NCBI GenBank assembly: GCA_033063855.1
Contig: CP093831.1
Location: 17,608,001 to 17,672,000, forward strand
Source: Smittia aterrima
Lineage: Eukaryota > Arthropoda > Insecta > Diptera > Chironomidae
Direction of reading: 5' to 3'
Length of the DNA stretch: 64,000 nucleotides
A program made the translations under genes and the position numbers. Below the pieces are notes generated by a model that did no database searches, had not been told where the DNA came from, and saw nothing but the letters and a program-made list of their open reading frames with translations. Of this stretch, positions 47,885-60,200 are shown piece by piece; position 1 is the first letter of the stretch; every line of letters begins with the position of its first letter.

Positions 47885-48097
47885 ATGTCGACGATAAAAC
47901 CGTTGTGTGCAATTTTGTTTTCTCTGTTCTTCGTTTTAATGATCAAGTGTGACTTGAGCAAGCAGTCGATCTACATTAAAGGAGTTCGTTGCAATGCTTC
48001 ACATCCAAATGTTTATCCAAACATTTCTTGTTACGCAAAGTCATTCAATCGAACGTTTTCGACAATAAATGCGTTCGCATTAAATGACTTTGATTAA
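47885..48097 (+). pseudogene. DUF1091 first-exon fragment B
   Basis: It encodes MSTIKPLCAILFSLFF and continues like gene A through STINAFA, then ends in unrelated residues and a stop (LNDFD). There is no splice donor and no exon 2 or 3. Alone it would make a truncated secreted peptide of 70 residues. Confidence 0.75.
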
Positions 48098-48257
48098 ATG
48101 ACTTTGCGTAACAAGAAATGTTCTGATAAACATTTGGATGTGAAGCATTACAACGAACTCCTTTGACGTAGATCGACTGCTTGCTCAAGTCACACTTGAT
48201 CAATAAAACGAAGAACAGAGAAAACAAAATTGCGCAGAACAGTTTTATCGTTGACAT
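48045..48257 (-). pseudogene. DUF1091 first-exon fragment B'
   Basis: It encodes MSTIKLFCAILFSLFF through SCYAKSFN, then diverges and stops. It faces fragment B tail to tail, overlapping it at the spacer. Its 5' flank keeps CTCCCGGAAG (48334-48343) and other stretches of the promoter region shared with genes A and C, so it may still be transcribed. Confidence 0.75.
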
Positions 48258-48333
48258 TCTGAGTCGAGTTTTAGTTTGATTTTAAAACTATTTAGTGAAA
48301 TATAAAATTCTTCTGAAAACAAAAAAGAATAAT

Positions 48334-48343
48334 CTCCCGGAAG
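48334..48343 (-). promoter_or_regulatory. CTCCCGGAAG, variant of the DUF1091 upstream element (B')
   Basis: One-base variant of the palindrome found before genes A and C, here 77 bases before the B' ATG, inside a conserved run that includes AATTTCGTGTAATTTT further upstream. Confidence 0.35.
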
Positions 48344-48456
48344 TTCTGTTTCATCCAAATTAACGAATTCAATTCTAAAATTACACGAAATTATTTTAGT
48401 TGCAATTAGAACATTGATTCTTGTATATTTCAGTTTGTGACTCAATGATATTAAGA

Positions 48457-49141
48457 TTAGCCAAACGACTCTTTTAATGGTGAAATCATTGATCCAATGA
48501 TGTTGAGAACAAAAATGTTGTCGCCTCTTCCATCGAAAATCCAAAATATCATTTTATAATCACCTGCTGGAATAAGCGACAATAAAGATTGAGATTTGAC
48601 ATTGACATTTTTGAGGACAATATCCTAAAATAAAAGTGAATATTAATTTTTAAATTTTTCTTATCATTTCATTCACCTCGACTAACTTTGTATGGACACT
48701 CATGGACCAAGGAAGGCACGGAATCCTTTATTAACGACAACAATTGCTTCACCATCACATTTGAAGTTTCTTCCTTCATCAGTTTGCACCAATCAATTAG
48801 AGGAGTGTGCATAACTTCTCTATAAATCGTCCCATATTTGTAGAAAAGTTTCACTTCCAACTATAACAAAATATAAATAACTAAATCCGAAAATATCTAA
48901 ATAAAATATTTCTTACAAAAACTTCTTTTTGTGGCTCTCGTAAGTACGCGAAGGCATTTATTGTCGAAAACGTTCGATTGAATGATTTTGCGTAACAAGA
49001 AAAGTTCTGAAAAACATTTGGATGTGAAGCATTGCAACGAACTCCTTTAATGTAGATCGACTGCTTGCTCAAGTCACACTTGATCAATAAAACGAAGAAC
49101 AAAGAAAACAAAATTGCACAAAAAAGTTTTATCGTTGACAT
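48457..49141 (-). CDS. Secreted DUF1091 (CheB-related) protein C
   Basis: Minus-strand exons 49141-48917, 48860-48687 and 48624-48457, phase 0, give 188 residues, the same length and intron positions as gene A. Exons 1 and 2 match protein A except for one Met-to-Leu change in the signal peptide. Exon 3 is more different (starts DIVLKNVNV; FDGRGDNIFV against FDGKEDNLGV). The second donor is GTTAGT in place of GTAAGT. The four cysteines and the SPLKESFG end are kept, so the gene looks functional. It forms the right arm of the outer palindrome. The uneven divergence (exons 1-2 nearly identical, exon 3 less so) suggests gene conversion or a patchwork history. Predicted secreted, possibly lipid- or pheromone-related by family. 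Confidence 0.86.
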
Positions 49142-49242
49142 TCTGAGTCGACTTTTGCTTTGATTTTAAAACTCTTTAGTGAAATAGACAAATCTCGAAA
49201 ACTAATCAAAACTAGCAATTATTGTAATGACAAATTTAAAAT

Positions 49243-49252
49243 CTCCCGGGAG
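49243..49252 (-). promoter_or_regulatory. Palindromic CTCCCGGGAG element upstream of DUF1091-C
   Basis: Identical to the element before gene A and also 102 bases before the ATG (49141). Confidence 0.4.
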
Positions 49253-49450
49253 TTCTGCTTCATCTAACTATACGAATTTAGTTCCAAAATTACATGAAAT
49301 TATTTAAGATGCAATTAGAAATTTAATTTTTAAATACTTCTGTTTGTGATTCACTGAAATTGGGATTAGCCAATCAACTCGCGCTGGGTGTAAAACTTTC
49401 CTGTAAACTGATTCGTATTTGAAGAAAAGCTTCAGTATAAACTTAAATAG

Positions 49451-52400
49451 AAAATGTTTCAAAATTTCTGAGATTACTTCACGAAGAAAAATTAATTTAA
49501 AATTATTGTCAGAACTGCAAGAGCTGGGTTAATCAAGTTATTTCCTGCTGCAGTGTTTTTCACTTTTCCTTTAAGAAATAATTTGTTGTGCTCTTTCTAA
49601 AGACAACTCGTTGATAAATTAAAGTTCTGTTCGTTGGAGTTCCTTGCATGACGATGTGTCGCCAAACGACGAAATAAATCTTCTGCATCATCTCATAAAT
49701 CTCTTCTTAATGGCTACTTTAGTTTTCTTTAACTGTAATGATATCACAATGATTAAGTTTTTCTAAATCCGATTTGTAATGGCACAAGAGTAGAAAGATA
49801 ATATAGTTCAACCATTTCGGTAACAACACACCTTCAAATTAAGTTTAGCTAATTATAATTGGCGAGGAGTTAGACTTTTCACCCTCTAATGAGGCCTCGT
49901 CTAATTTATCGTGTATGTTTTGCTCACGTTTCAATCTAAACATGATTCTCCTTTTTCTTCATGCTGCATCTAATTCGTTTCATATTCAAAATTGTAATTT
50001 GCATATTAAAGCTCCCAAAGGCTTCGGTGAAGTTTCTTAAAGTTTTGTGAGATTTACATGAACAACAAATTTTCTTCTTACTCAATTCGCCTACACTTAA
50101 TCATTCTGCTGTGCAAGTCATGGTAATACCATAGGAAAATATTTCAGCGATAAACAAAGAAAATTATACCAAACTACAAGTTGTTAACGAGCGTCTTTGT
50201 TGTGAGCTTCGAAGCTCTCCAACACGTTTCCAGCTAAATATGTTTAAACTTTAAACTATTCAAGTCTCGCCAACTTTCAGCTGCCTCAAACCGGGCGCTT
50301 TGTTATCTTCTTGTTCAATGTAATTCAACACTTTCCAACTTTATTAGATTCTTACTCGTGGTCCAACAAGAAAACTTTTTGAACAACAAAACATTTACAA
50401 CGAGCACAGAAAAGCGAACAAAACTAAACAATAAAGTTATTTTAATCAAAAAATATTATTATTCAACGAAGGATTAATAAATCATGTCTCCAAAGATTTC
50501 TTGCTTCAAGATTTATTTCCGATAGAAAAATTAAGAAAAACTTTGACCGAGTTCTTGACCATTCATCATCAGGTCACTGAGTTTTCGCATAGTTCACTGA
50601 CCTGTGGCGCTTTCCTTTTTTGTTTGCTGTAGTTAAGTCCTACTAAGACGTGCCTTACTATAGAAAGCATTTGCTTTCGGGTGATTTCATCTCCCTCTTC
50701 TCGGCAGTTAAACATTTTTCTACGCTCTTCTCAGAAGCTTGTAACAATTAAACGGAATTAAAGGAACCGTAAGTATTCAAAGGAAGTCTAGAATCATTTT
50801 TCTTCCAGCCTATGAAGCTTCCCATGTTTATCTAAACTAATTCTAATTTAATGCTTGACGGCGCTTTTAAGTGTGAGAGCTTCCAAGCTGTTTCCATTAA
50901 ATTTATATCTTTGAACCCATGAAACCGAGAGAAAAAGTCGAAGAAATCTTTTTTCCAAGAATTTAAATTAACTCTGCTTAGAAATAGGAAAGTCTTCGAG
51001 AGCTTCGCTAACATAAATTTTAATAACAATAAAAAATTTCAACAATCACACGTCACTCTCGTTGCTGTCTATGTTTCGAATCTTAAGTTGATGTCGTAGA
51101 AATTATGAAGCAAAGAATGAGATTTTCATTCTTGTCATCAGAATTTATTCAAATTTGAAAAGCTTAATCTGGATATCTCGGGAATTTGACAATGAGACAA
51201 CGGCAATGTCTGTCTCATTCTTTACGAGTGACATGATCATGAGATTTGCAATTCAGGAAAATATTTGTAAAGAATTCAAACGTTATGAGCGTGAAAATTT
51301 TGTTTTCTGTATATTTCAATCTCTCAAAATATTTAAAGAAACCTTAATTTGTTTTCCATTCAAACTATAAGCTTTCTAGTTTTACGTTTGCATGCGTTCT
51401 TTTCATGAATTTTTCATCAAATATCGACCGGTCTTCTTCCCCCTGACCTCACTAATAAATCATACAAAAGGAAAATCGCTGAAACCTCAGATCAGAATCT
51501 CAAATTGAATCTTTTTTTAGTCCGTCACATCATCTTTCCTCGAACAGAAAGTTTGCGAAGTAATCAGATCAGCCCAGACCTGTATCGATTTCAAGTGATA
51601 AATAAATAAAAGTGTATCGCAAATATGAGTGCCACAGCCTTTTTCCTTAAAGTCAATATCGCACCGAGAAAAATGGCTTTCAGAGGCAAAAATTAACGAG
51701 AAGCTATTGATCGAGCGGCAATGTTTGTACAGTGAATCCCTCCCGGGACATGATATCGCCATGATAAAACTGCCATCGGAGTTTTTTTTTCATCAGAGCA
51801 CGTTTCAGGCAAAAGCCACAAAAGCCACGCTCCAAGAGAACTATGGATGATTCTATCGTAAAAAGCCAGCTGTGAAGATTTTTTAGCACGCGAGAAAATA
51901 TTAAATTAATTTTTTTTTTCTGCAACAACATCAATTTCATGGCATAGTGCCTTTTATCACTTATCGATTTTTTTTTCTTCAGTCATGTTTCGCTTTTATT
52001 GCAACTTGTTGCAAGTTTCACACAGTTGAGCATGCAAATTGAAGCGTTTCGTGATATTTAGCAACTTTTTGTCACGCGATGTGGTGGGAATTGAGAAGTT
52101 GAAAGCTCGACTGTTTAGTCAGTAAATTAAGGCGGAACATAACTTTATAATCAAATGATATCGAGAGTTTATGGTTCGGATTTTCCATTTAGTTCAACAG
52201 ATTTTATCTGATTAAACGAACATGTGCGTTCAGCCGGTTTTTAGCATGGCAAAGCAGAATTTATGTATTTGGAATATCTCAGACTTTCCGGTCTTATTTT
52301 TATTTTCTTCTAAATCCAAAAACTTTCAACCCTCTGTCTGAATTTATCAGAGGACGGCACTTGGTTGATTGAATTTCTATTTTCGGTAGCAAGCAAGAGA

Positions 52401-53953
52401 AGGATAAAGTAAAATGGTTTATGAGATTGGCAAGAAGGTAGGAATAACAAGAAATTCAATATAATTTCACGTTCTCAGCAAGGCGATGCCTGAACAAACA
52501 CAGACCCATCGGAAAATCGAATAAACCTTCTCTTTTTCACTCAAAATCGATCCGATGATGAGTCAGGTGGAAAGCCGTTGATTGATTTTTTTTTCTCGAC
52601 TTCTTATGCTCCATCAAGTTAGAAGACAACGAAGTCGCTTAAATTTATGATAAGATTGCAATCAACAAACAATTTCCTTTTTTCATTTTGCTCTTGATTC
52701 GCTGACTTCATTAAACGCTGCGAACCTCTCTCATTTTAAATTAAATCATTCAGTTAAACAAAACAATTCTGAATTATTAATTTAGGCAAATGATTGTGGA
52801 ATTTTAATATCAGACAAAGTTTTAATGGAAACAATTTAATTTTCATTTATTGTTATATGTATAAAGACTCTGTCTCAGCAACCCGCTTCAATGAAGAAAC
52901 TGTCTCAACAACCTTTTGAAAAAAATATTGAAAAGCTTATTTTTTTCGTTTATAAACTCCGAGATGCAATTTCCGAGAGAATTTTTTTTCACCACAATAA
53001 ACTTAGTTTTCAAAAGAAATCTGTCATCATCAATTGAATGAAACACGATGTTGAAGAATGTTTATTCAAAATGTTTATCTTCTTAACTTTCAAAACCATT
53101 AAATAAATTCAGCAATCAATTCTGCTCAAATCCAAATAAATCTGCATTCTCAATAAATTCTTAAAGTTCTCATCTGAATTGTCGTTCACTTTAACAAAGC
53201 TTTCCCAGAGCTCACATTAACGATTTTTCTGAGCTTCGTTTCCTTTTCTCAGGTTTCGCCACTCATTTTATTGCTGATCGAAATCTTCTGATATCGAGAA
53301 TAGGCGCAGCAGTGGAAACGATTTTACACAGAACAAGGTCACAAGGTGTGAGCTGTTCAGTCACTTTGTCATGATTTGAGCTGATATAAATCCTAACAAA
53401 TGCTTATTGCTCTTTTCCTTGTGTATTTTCAATGGTGAAGTTCACAATGTGAACCTGAAATATATTTTTGTTTTGATTCAAATTAAATAATCAAGAGGTA
53501 AACGTAGGAAATTCTCCATTTTTTGGAGCAGACAAAAATATTTTAAATTCGAAGTCTGGTTCATCAATGCAATCTGCTCAACATTAGGACTAGTCTCAAG
53601 AAATTATTAAAATGAACGATATCAGTTATATTTTGCCCAACGATTCATTTTTTTTTCAAAAACGAATTTACAGTGAAGCTAGTCTTTCAAATATACAAGG
53701 AAACCCTCAATTAAATTATAAAATTAAAATATTAAAATTAAATTGTCCAGAAATTATATAATAGCATAAAGTGGATTGTTTTTCCTGTTACTCGAACTTT
53801 ATTTTTCTGATGCAAGTAAATCAACAGTTAAATATATTGTTTTCAACTGAGAAGTTCTAAATGTGCGCATGAAAAAAATTTCGTTCAAATTAAAATTAAC
53901 GAATCAAGAGTATATTGAAATCGTCGAAAACAACAGGAAGGCCAATTTGAGAG
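49451..53953. other. Intergenic, no gene seen
   Basis: About 4.5 kb of AT-rich sequence with several oligo-T runs (near 51782, 51910, 51968 and 52589). I found no exon chain, RNA gene or element ends. Confidence 0.5.
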
Positions 53954-54634
53954 ATGATTAACAAAATTGCGTTGGCTGGACTTGTTAGCCTACTCATTAT
54001 CGTTTCCATTTCTTGTGTCGACAAACAAATTATTTACGTCAAAGGGGTTCGATGTAATTCTTCATCTGATTATATTTATCCCAACGTGTCTTGCTTTGCC
54101 AAGTCATATAATCGATCATTCTCAACCGTCAACATTCTCATCAAAACTAAAATACCTTTGAAAACATTGTGGGTGAGTTCCTTCGATCTTGAGAATAGTT
54201 CTCTTAAAAATTTCTTAAAGTTTCAAATGAAGCTTTTCTTCAAATACGGAACGATTTATCGGGAAGTCCTGGCCACCACGAAATATGATTGGTGTCTACT
54301 AATGAAGGAAAAAAATAAAGTTTCAAACTTATTGGTGAAGCAAGTCTATCTATTAATTCAAGACAGCGTCCCTTCAGTACATCATGAGTGCCCTTACAAC
54401 GTAAATTAAAAAATTCAAATTTTATTAAAAATCCTTTGAAATCATTTTTTAATTTCAAATTAGGAGATTTCTGTGAAGGATGTCAGCGTCAAAACTCAAT
54501 CTCTGATGTCACTATTTCCAACTGGCGATTACAAAATGATGTTGTTCTTTTTTGAAAACCCTGCGTCTAAACAATATTTTGCAGTGAACATCATAGGATC
54601 GATGAATTCGCCGTTGAAGGAAACATTTGGCTGA
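53954..54634 (+). CDS. Secreted DUF1091 (CheB-related) protein D
   Basis: Three exons, 53954-54172, 54221-54400 and 54464-54634, phase 0, give 189 residues. A signal peptide (LAGLVSLLIIVSISC) precedes YVKGVRCNSS, SCFAKSYNRSFSTVN, KLFFKYGTIYREVL, DWCLLMKE, HECPYN, PTGDYKMMLFFF and SPLKETFG. All four conserved cysteines are present. The sequence is clearly more distant from A and C than they are from each other, and the upstream CTCCCGGGAG element is absent, so it is an older, separately regulated copy. The first intron is only 48 bases, a multiple of three and free of stops, so unspliced message would encode a protein with 16 extra residues. AATAAA lies near 54787. Confidence 0.86.
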
Positions 54635-57244
54635 TTTTATATTTGGATGAAATATAAAATTTATTGGTGGAAGTCTCACAAGAAATCTCATCCAGCTCTG
54701 ACGAATATTTTTAATAATTAATTTCCGCTATATTTGAATTTACCAATTTGAATGTACCAATATATTTGTTTGCTTCATCTAAGGTTAATAAAAGATTTAT
54801 TATAAAACAAATTTAACAGAATACTTTGATAATGATGACTGTTTCATGAAATTAGCGAAGTAGAAGAGAAATATTCGTGTTGAAAAGCTTTTCGCGTCCA
54901 CTAACAAGAATAATTACATTGTTCACTCTTCACCGTCCCTAGAATCAATCAGCAATTTATTGCAATTCTCCATTTATATATGACTTTGATTGCTCGATTG
55001 GAATTCTAATCATCACGTTCAATCGCATTCAGTTCTCAATAAATCACTCAATTAGCCATGCATCATTTCTCTTTCTTTCCCAAGTTGCAACGCTAGGGAA
55101 AATTTCCATTCGAAATGCATTTGGTCGCTTTCATAAAATTTTCAGCATTTAAAACGAGCAGCAATTATCGAGTAGTCCTCGCAAACAGTCAACGGGAAAA
55201 CTTTTATTGTAATTGGCTCATTCTACAAATTTCGTTTTCCGACGTCGCATTTCCTCTCTGATTGAAAATACGTGACTAATTCTCTGGAAATTAATTAACG
55301 TTAACAGCTGAGATTTTTTACACTGCCAATTTTATAAGCTCTTTAAAATAATTTATTTGTTCAACCTTTTCCGCAGGTTAAATGAAAATATATTTCAAAC
55401 GGAAAGAATGCTTAACCTTTTTTTTGGATTTAAAGCTCAGTAGTTGCTAATAATGATTACATCATTCAATTCGAATTCAAAGGCTGCTCTGACGAATTGC
55501 GGCACATTTAAATAAACATAAAATCGCCCGATTTACGATGGAAAATTGATTTGTTATTTTATCGTCGAAAAAGCAATCAAATCGTAGCGAATTTAATCAA
55601 AAGCGCCGCCGGCTCATAACAAATTGGGTTTCTCGCATTTTTCAATCCGCTTCGCAGAATCATGTAGGAGAATTACACGGCGTTGCAAAGGAATTTCAAT
55701 TAAAAAGTTTATCACTTTCATTAAGCTCTGTTTCCGTTGCATACGAATTAACGTTGAAAGCTTTTTTGTTTCATTCACATGCTTTGTAATGCAGACTTCG
55801 TAATTAAAATACAACTTTCTTACCTTTGAAGCTTTTCATTAAAAAAAATGCTTTCAGTCATTGCAACATCGTTAACAGTAAAAAATAGTTCGTAGAGCTC
55901 GCATGGGAGTTAAAATATTTAAGCGAGAAAAGTTCATAAGACGATAATTTTCGATATTACATTCGTGTCACGTTCTTTCAATTGTTGCCATAAAATTTTC
56001 TCTGGAAAATGCATTTTACGATGATGCAGAAGACTGTGAAAGAATTCAAGCAAAATTGTGGAACTCTTCAACTCAAATTGTGGAACTTCGCCTCGGTAAT
56101 TACGGTTTGAGAGAAAATTTAAATTCTCAAGAATGCTGAAAAGAAAACTCCGTCAATCGAAGATTCAAATTTCCTCTCCGACAACTCGAATTGCAAATAC
56201 GAAATTTTCAAGGGACTTGAAATGATTTCTCGAAATTTTATTTAAGTCTTCCACTTTTCAAATATATAGATTTTCTCTTCAAAGATTCGCCTATGTCTAC
56301 GTTAAATTTGTTTAATGATTCTTTTCGCTAGTCGATAGATGTGGGGGAGAAGTCAAACGATGGCAATTATTGCGACAGTTCTGTGATTATGAATTTATTT
56401 AAAGAGATCAACGGAGCTTATAAAATCCTCTAAAGAATTCACTTTCTATGTAGATAGAACATGCTTATGTGATGTGAAGGTTTAACTTGTGTGAGTGAAC
56501 TCCTGGAAGGAGATTGAGGATGAAATTGAATCACTTAATGTTATGTTTAATCGTAGAACTGCTGTAGGCATTCCTTCGGTTTCTTCTTAAATTATCAGCA
56601 GAGAAATCTCAGGCTCATTTGATGAGATCGATCGTAAGTTGAGTCACAGTGACGAAATACAACTTATAAGCAATCCATCTTAATTAAATTATTAAAATTG
56701 TTTTAAATAAATGAGTGTCTTCGTTTAGCCAACTTAAAATTATCCTAATTCTATTAGTCATAATTCAATATTGCATTCCGTTGATTATTCAGCAGGAATT
56801 CAACTTTCGAAATGAAAGCAACACGTCAATCTGTCGTTCGGCTGACATTTAAATATTTGGAAGGATTCGGAAATTTGGTTCATCATGGCAAACTTTGTAA
56901 ATTTGGACAAAAATTTATGTAAATGGATTGTCCCGTTGAAGAGATTCTTTGGTTGCTTAAACTTCGAAAGTTCAACTCCATGAAATGACTAAAAAGCTTC
57001 AAAGATTTTCGAAAACAGAAAAGCTCAAAAACAAACTTTTAGAAAAGAAACTTTTGACTTGGCTTTCAACTCCAAATGTCAAAATACTGTCATGGGGCTC
57101 TTTCGTCGTTCCGAGAACTGAGATTCAAAAGGAAATCGTGGCAAGAACGGCCGGAGAGACATTGAGAGGCGTGCGTTTAATATTTATGTGGTGAGTATAT
57201 AAATGTTAAAGTGCACTTTCCACTGATAGTTTGGCTCATCGTCT
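54635..57244. other. Intergenic, no gene seen
   Basis: 3' flank of DUF1091-D and, on the other strand, the 3' flank of Cdc14. Nothing supported. Confidence 0.5.
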
Positions 57245-60200
57245 TTAGGTCGTCGACAGAACTTTCTGTGATGCTGAACGAGCAGCAGGCTTTTTGATAC
57301 GAGATTTCACGATTTCTTTCGGTGGTGCTTCGGAATGAGAAGAATTATCGTTTTGTTCCGCCGAAGCGACATCTGCGAGAGCAGAGTCTAAAGACGTTTC
57401 TTTCCTTAGTTTTCTGGTCAGAGACGTTCCAGTGATGGAAGACGGCACGAGAACCTGATTTTTCCTCGATAATTTATTTTTCTTATCATAGAATCTTGAG
57501 TTGCTTAGAGAGCGCTTTCCTCGTTTGTAATTCGTTTCACTGACGTTGTCGTCTGGCGGTGAACAAAAGCGACACATTCTGCTTCGTGTGACTGGCCCGA
57601 CAATCTCCTCATGAACTCTATCATGAACCGGAGAACTTTGCGTGTTGGCAATCGTTGTGGTAATCGTTGGATTCGTAGACGTCACTGTGCTCACAGTTAA
57701 AGGCTTCACAGGAGATCTTGACAGCTTTGAGCGTCCAAGCGTCGTTCTTCGAACGGTTGCACGCTTGAAACCTTCGTCCTTTGATTGTTTACTCTTAATC
57801 ATCTTATTGCTACTTGTTATAGTTGGAATGTGACTCAGAGGCTCAGTTCGTGTTGGTGATGTTGATGTCGCGATCGTGCCTGCTGTTGTCCTCACAACAA
57901 CGTACGTGAATCTGAAATAAAGAAATATTTTATAGTTCACGTCCTACTCAAAATGAATTAGAATTACTTGCAGTGTTGCAACTCCAAAGATACTTCATCA
58001 AAATATAATTTAAAACTTATTTCAAACTCATGCATCTAACACCGAATCAAAGAAAATAAAATAATAAATCAAACTTAAAACTTTTTCATGACATTTTAGT
58101 GAGAACAATTATTTCTTTTTTTGTTTATTTCTAATACAACATTGGAATGTTAACGAACTCTTAAATCCTATGTTAAATATTCTGCAATGCAATCGCTTTA
58201 CAACTTTTAGTCTCAATGGAAGGAAGTTGATGAGGAGGGTTGACTTTGAATTATGATACTTGTTTGGTTTCATAAAATCTTTACAAAGCTTTAATCTTTA
58301 GCAGCTTACTTTGTTCAAAACTTTTGCTAACAGGAAAAGCTGCTTTGTTACGTTAGAATTGAACAAAAATAATCTTTTTATCAAGGACTTTAAATGACCA
58401 ATGAATAGTTGGCGGGCAAGTCTACTTTTACCTTTTCAAGTTTTCCTTAAAATAAATCGACATTCCCGACCCAAATTCATTTCTTTAAAAACATCATGTA
58501 GAGCCGAAAGCTCAAGAGAAAACAAAACTACGAATACCTTAACGACTAATGTAACAAAACAAAAACAAAAAGTATTAAAGCGTGCATTAAGCGATAATAA
58601 AATCATAAATTTTGTTCCTTTCGTGTCGGGCGAAAAAGAAAATAAGGAAACTTTACATGGAGAGGAATTGTACGGTGATGATGTCACAATGTAAAATTCG
58701 TTTTGTGTCTTTTAGACTTAAAATTAGTTATTGAATTCAATTAGTGGCAATGAAAGTAATATGTTGTGACATCATCATCGTTGCTTCCAAGTTCACATCA
58801 TGTTTGCATTGCAGGGGGACGTTACCTTGGGTTTCCACTCTTTGTTATCGGTACGGGCTTTGCTATGTTGGTTGGCAAACTGGAATCACCATGGTCAAGG
58901 GTTCGCGTGTTTGATTGTGATTTAGCACGATTGTGATAGCAGCGGGGCTTTGGAGCAGCGTCCGCTCTGTAATGAAAACAGATGAATAATAATTATTCAA
59001 CTGACCGAGATTCTTAAAGCCTTGGTAAGCTTCAGAAAGGGAAACTCACTGTGCAACAGCAACGGTTACGGATCGATGATGATTTGCAGCACGTCTGAAC
59101 TTGATCTGATTCAATTCATCGCCTTGCGTAATTTGATCGGAATCGATTGTTGATGGAAGCTTTGCAGGAAGTGTATTTGTTCCCGAATGATTTCTTCGGA
59201 TAAGTGTGGAGATACTGCGTGTCTTCGTAGTCCGCGAAGTGGTTGATGAACTTCCAGCAGCTGTGATAATGTTTCCATTCTTGTCATTTGTCTTTAAAAT
59301 CTCCTTGGTGATGTTTCCATTAGCATCATCAAGTTTCATTGTGTCAACTTTCTCTGATATTCCAGTTACAGATCTTGATCGTTTCTTGATTGACTTCTCC
59401 TGAATCTCGCTTATAATTTCATCAACATTTTCAGTGGTTGTTTCATCGTCGTCCGACTCAACTCCATCAATCTCATCATTTGTTTGAATCATTTTCGACT
59501 CGAGAAGTTCCTCGTCGAGACAACTTTTGTTTTTATGGCTGTAAATTCCATGCTCGTGAATCTTTAATGATTTGATTTTATGATCACGTCGATATGATTC
59601 GCCTTGGATCCACATTGGAAGTTGCTTTTCTTCCATCCACTGCTGTTGATGGCCAATAACACTCCCAGGTCGACAAAGTCGAATCCAAGCAATCGTTTCC
59701 ATTGCTGTGAATCGATAATGTTTCATGATATATGCACCAATCAAACTCCCAGTTCTGCCGAGTCCCGCTTTGCAGTGTACGGCAATTGCTCCGTCAGTTC
59801 TTTCACAAATATCCAGAAATTGATTTAAAATCGTGTCACTTGGCGTTGAACCATCACGGAAGATTAAGTCGTAATGCTTAAATCCAGCGTCGGTGAAACT
59901 TTGCGCTTCATAAAATTTATAATTCAACCTGACAATGCTCGTAACATGATTTTGTTGGAAGTACTCGAAGTATTTATCAGGTGCATGATGTGTATAACCT
60001 TTGTTGTCAGTTCCTGACATCATGTGCGGTCCACAGAACGCTATAAATTTGTTCGGTACAATCCAGTTAAGATCTCCGCTCTCAACAATCTCGTAATGTT
60101 CGTACTCAAGATAATTGAAATCATCGAAGTTGAAGAAGCCAAATTTTACAGCCTTCTCAACTGCACGCAAGCAGTCAATCAATGTCAGTTTGTACTCGCT

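Larger units (their letters stand above)
47885..48257. repeat. Inner inverted repeat of two DUF1091 first-exon fragments (B and B')
   Basis: Left arm 47885-48045 (plus) and right arm 48257-48097 (minus) are reverse complements with about ten mismatches in 161 bases, separated by a 51-base spacer (48046-48096). Each arm begins with the ATG and signal-peptide codons of a DUF1091 first exon and encodes about 54 matching residues up to CYAKSFN. Neither is followed by exons 2 or 3. Read through, the element folds into a long hairpin. Confidence 0.85.
48457..49450. repeat. Outer inverted-repeat arm, right (contains DUF1091-C)
   Basis: Reverse complement of 46530-47517, including the 5' flank with the fossil second-exon piece and the CTCCCGGGAG element at the same distance from the ATG. 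The two outer arms enclose about 940 bases that contain the inner B/B' inverted repeat. Confidence 0.82.

Noticed and set aside
49451..53953. Searched for transposon ends or further DUF1091 copies in this gap
   Set aside because: Only scattered oligo-T runs; no inverted terminal repeats, target duplications or readable exons.
56985..57194. Lys/Leu-rich open frame followed by a GTGAGT donor-like site
   Set aside because: No acceptable downstream exon on the plus strand (it would run antisense to Cdc14) and no recognisable domain.
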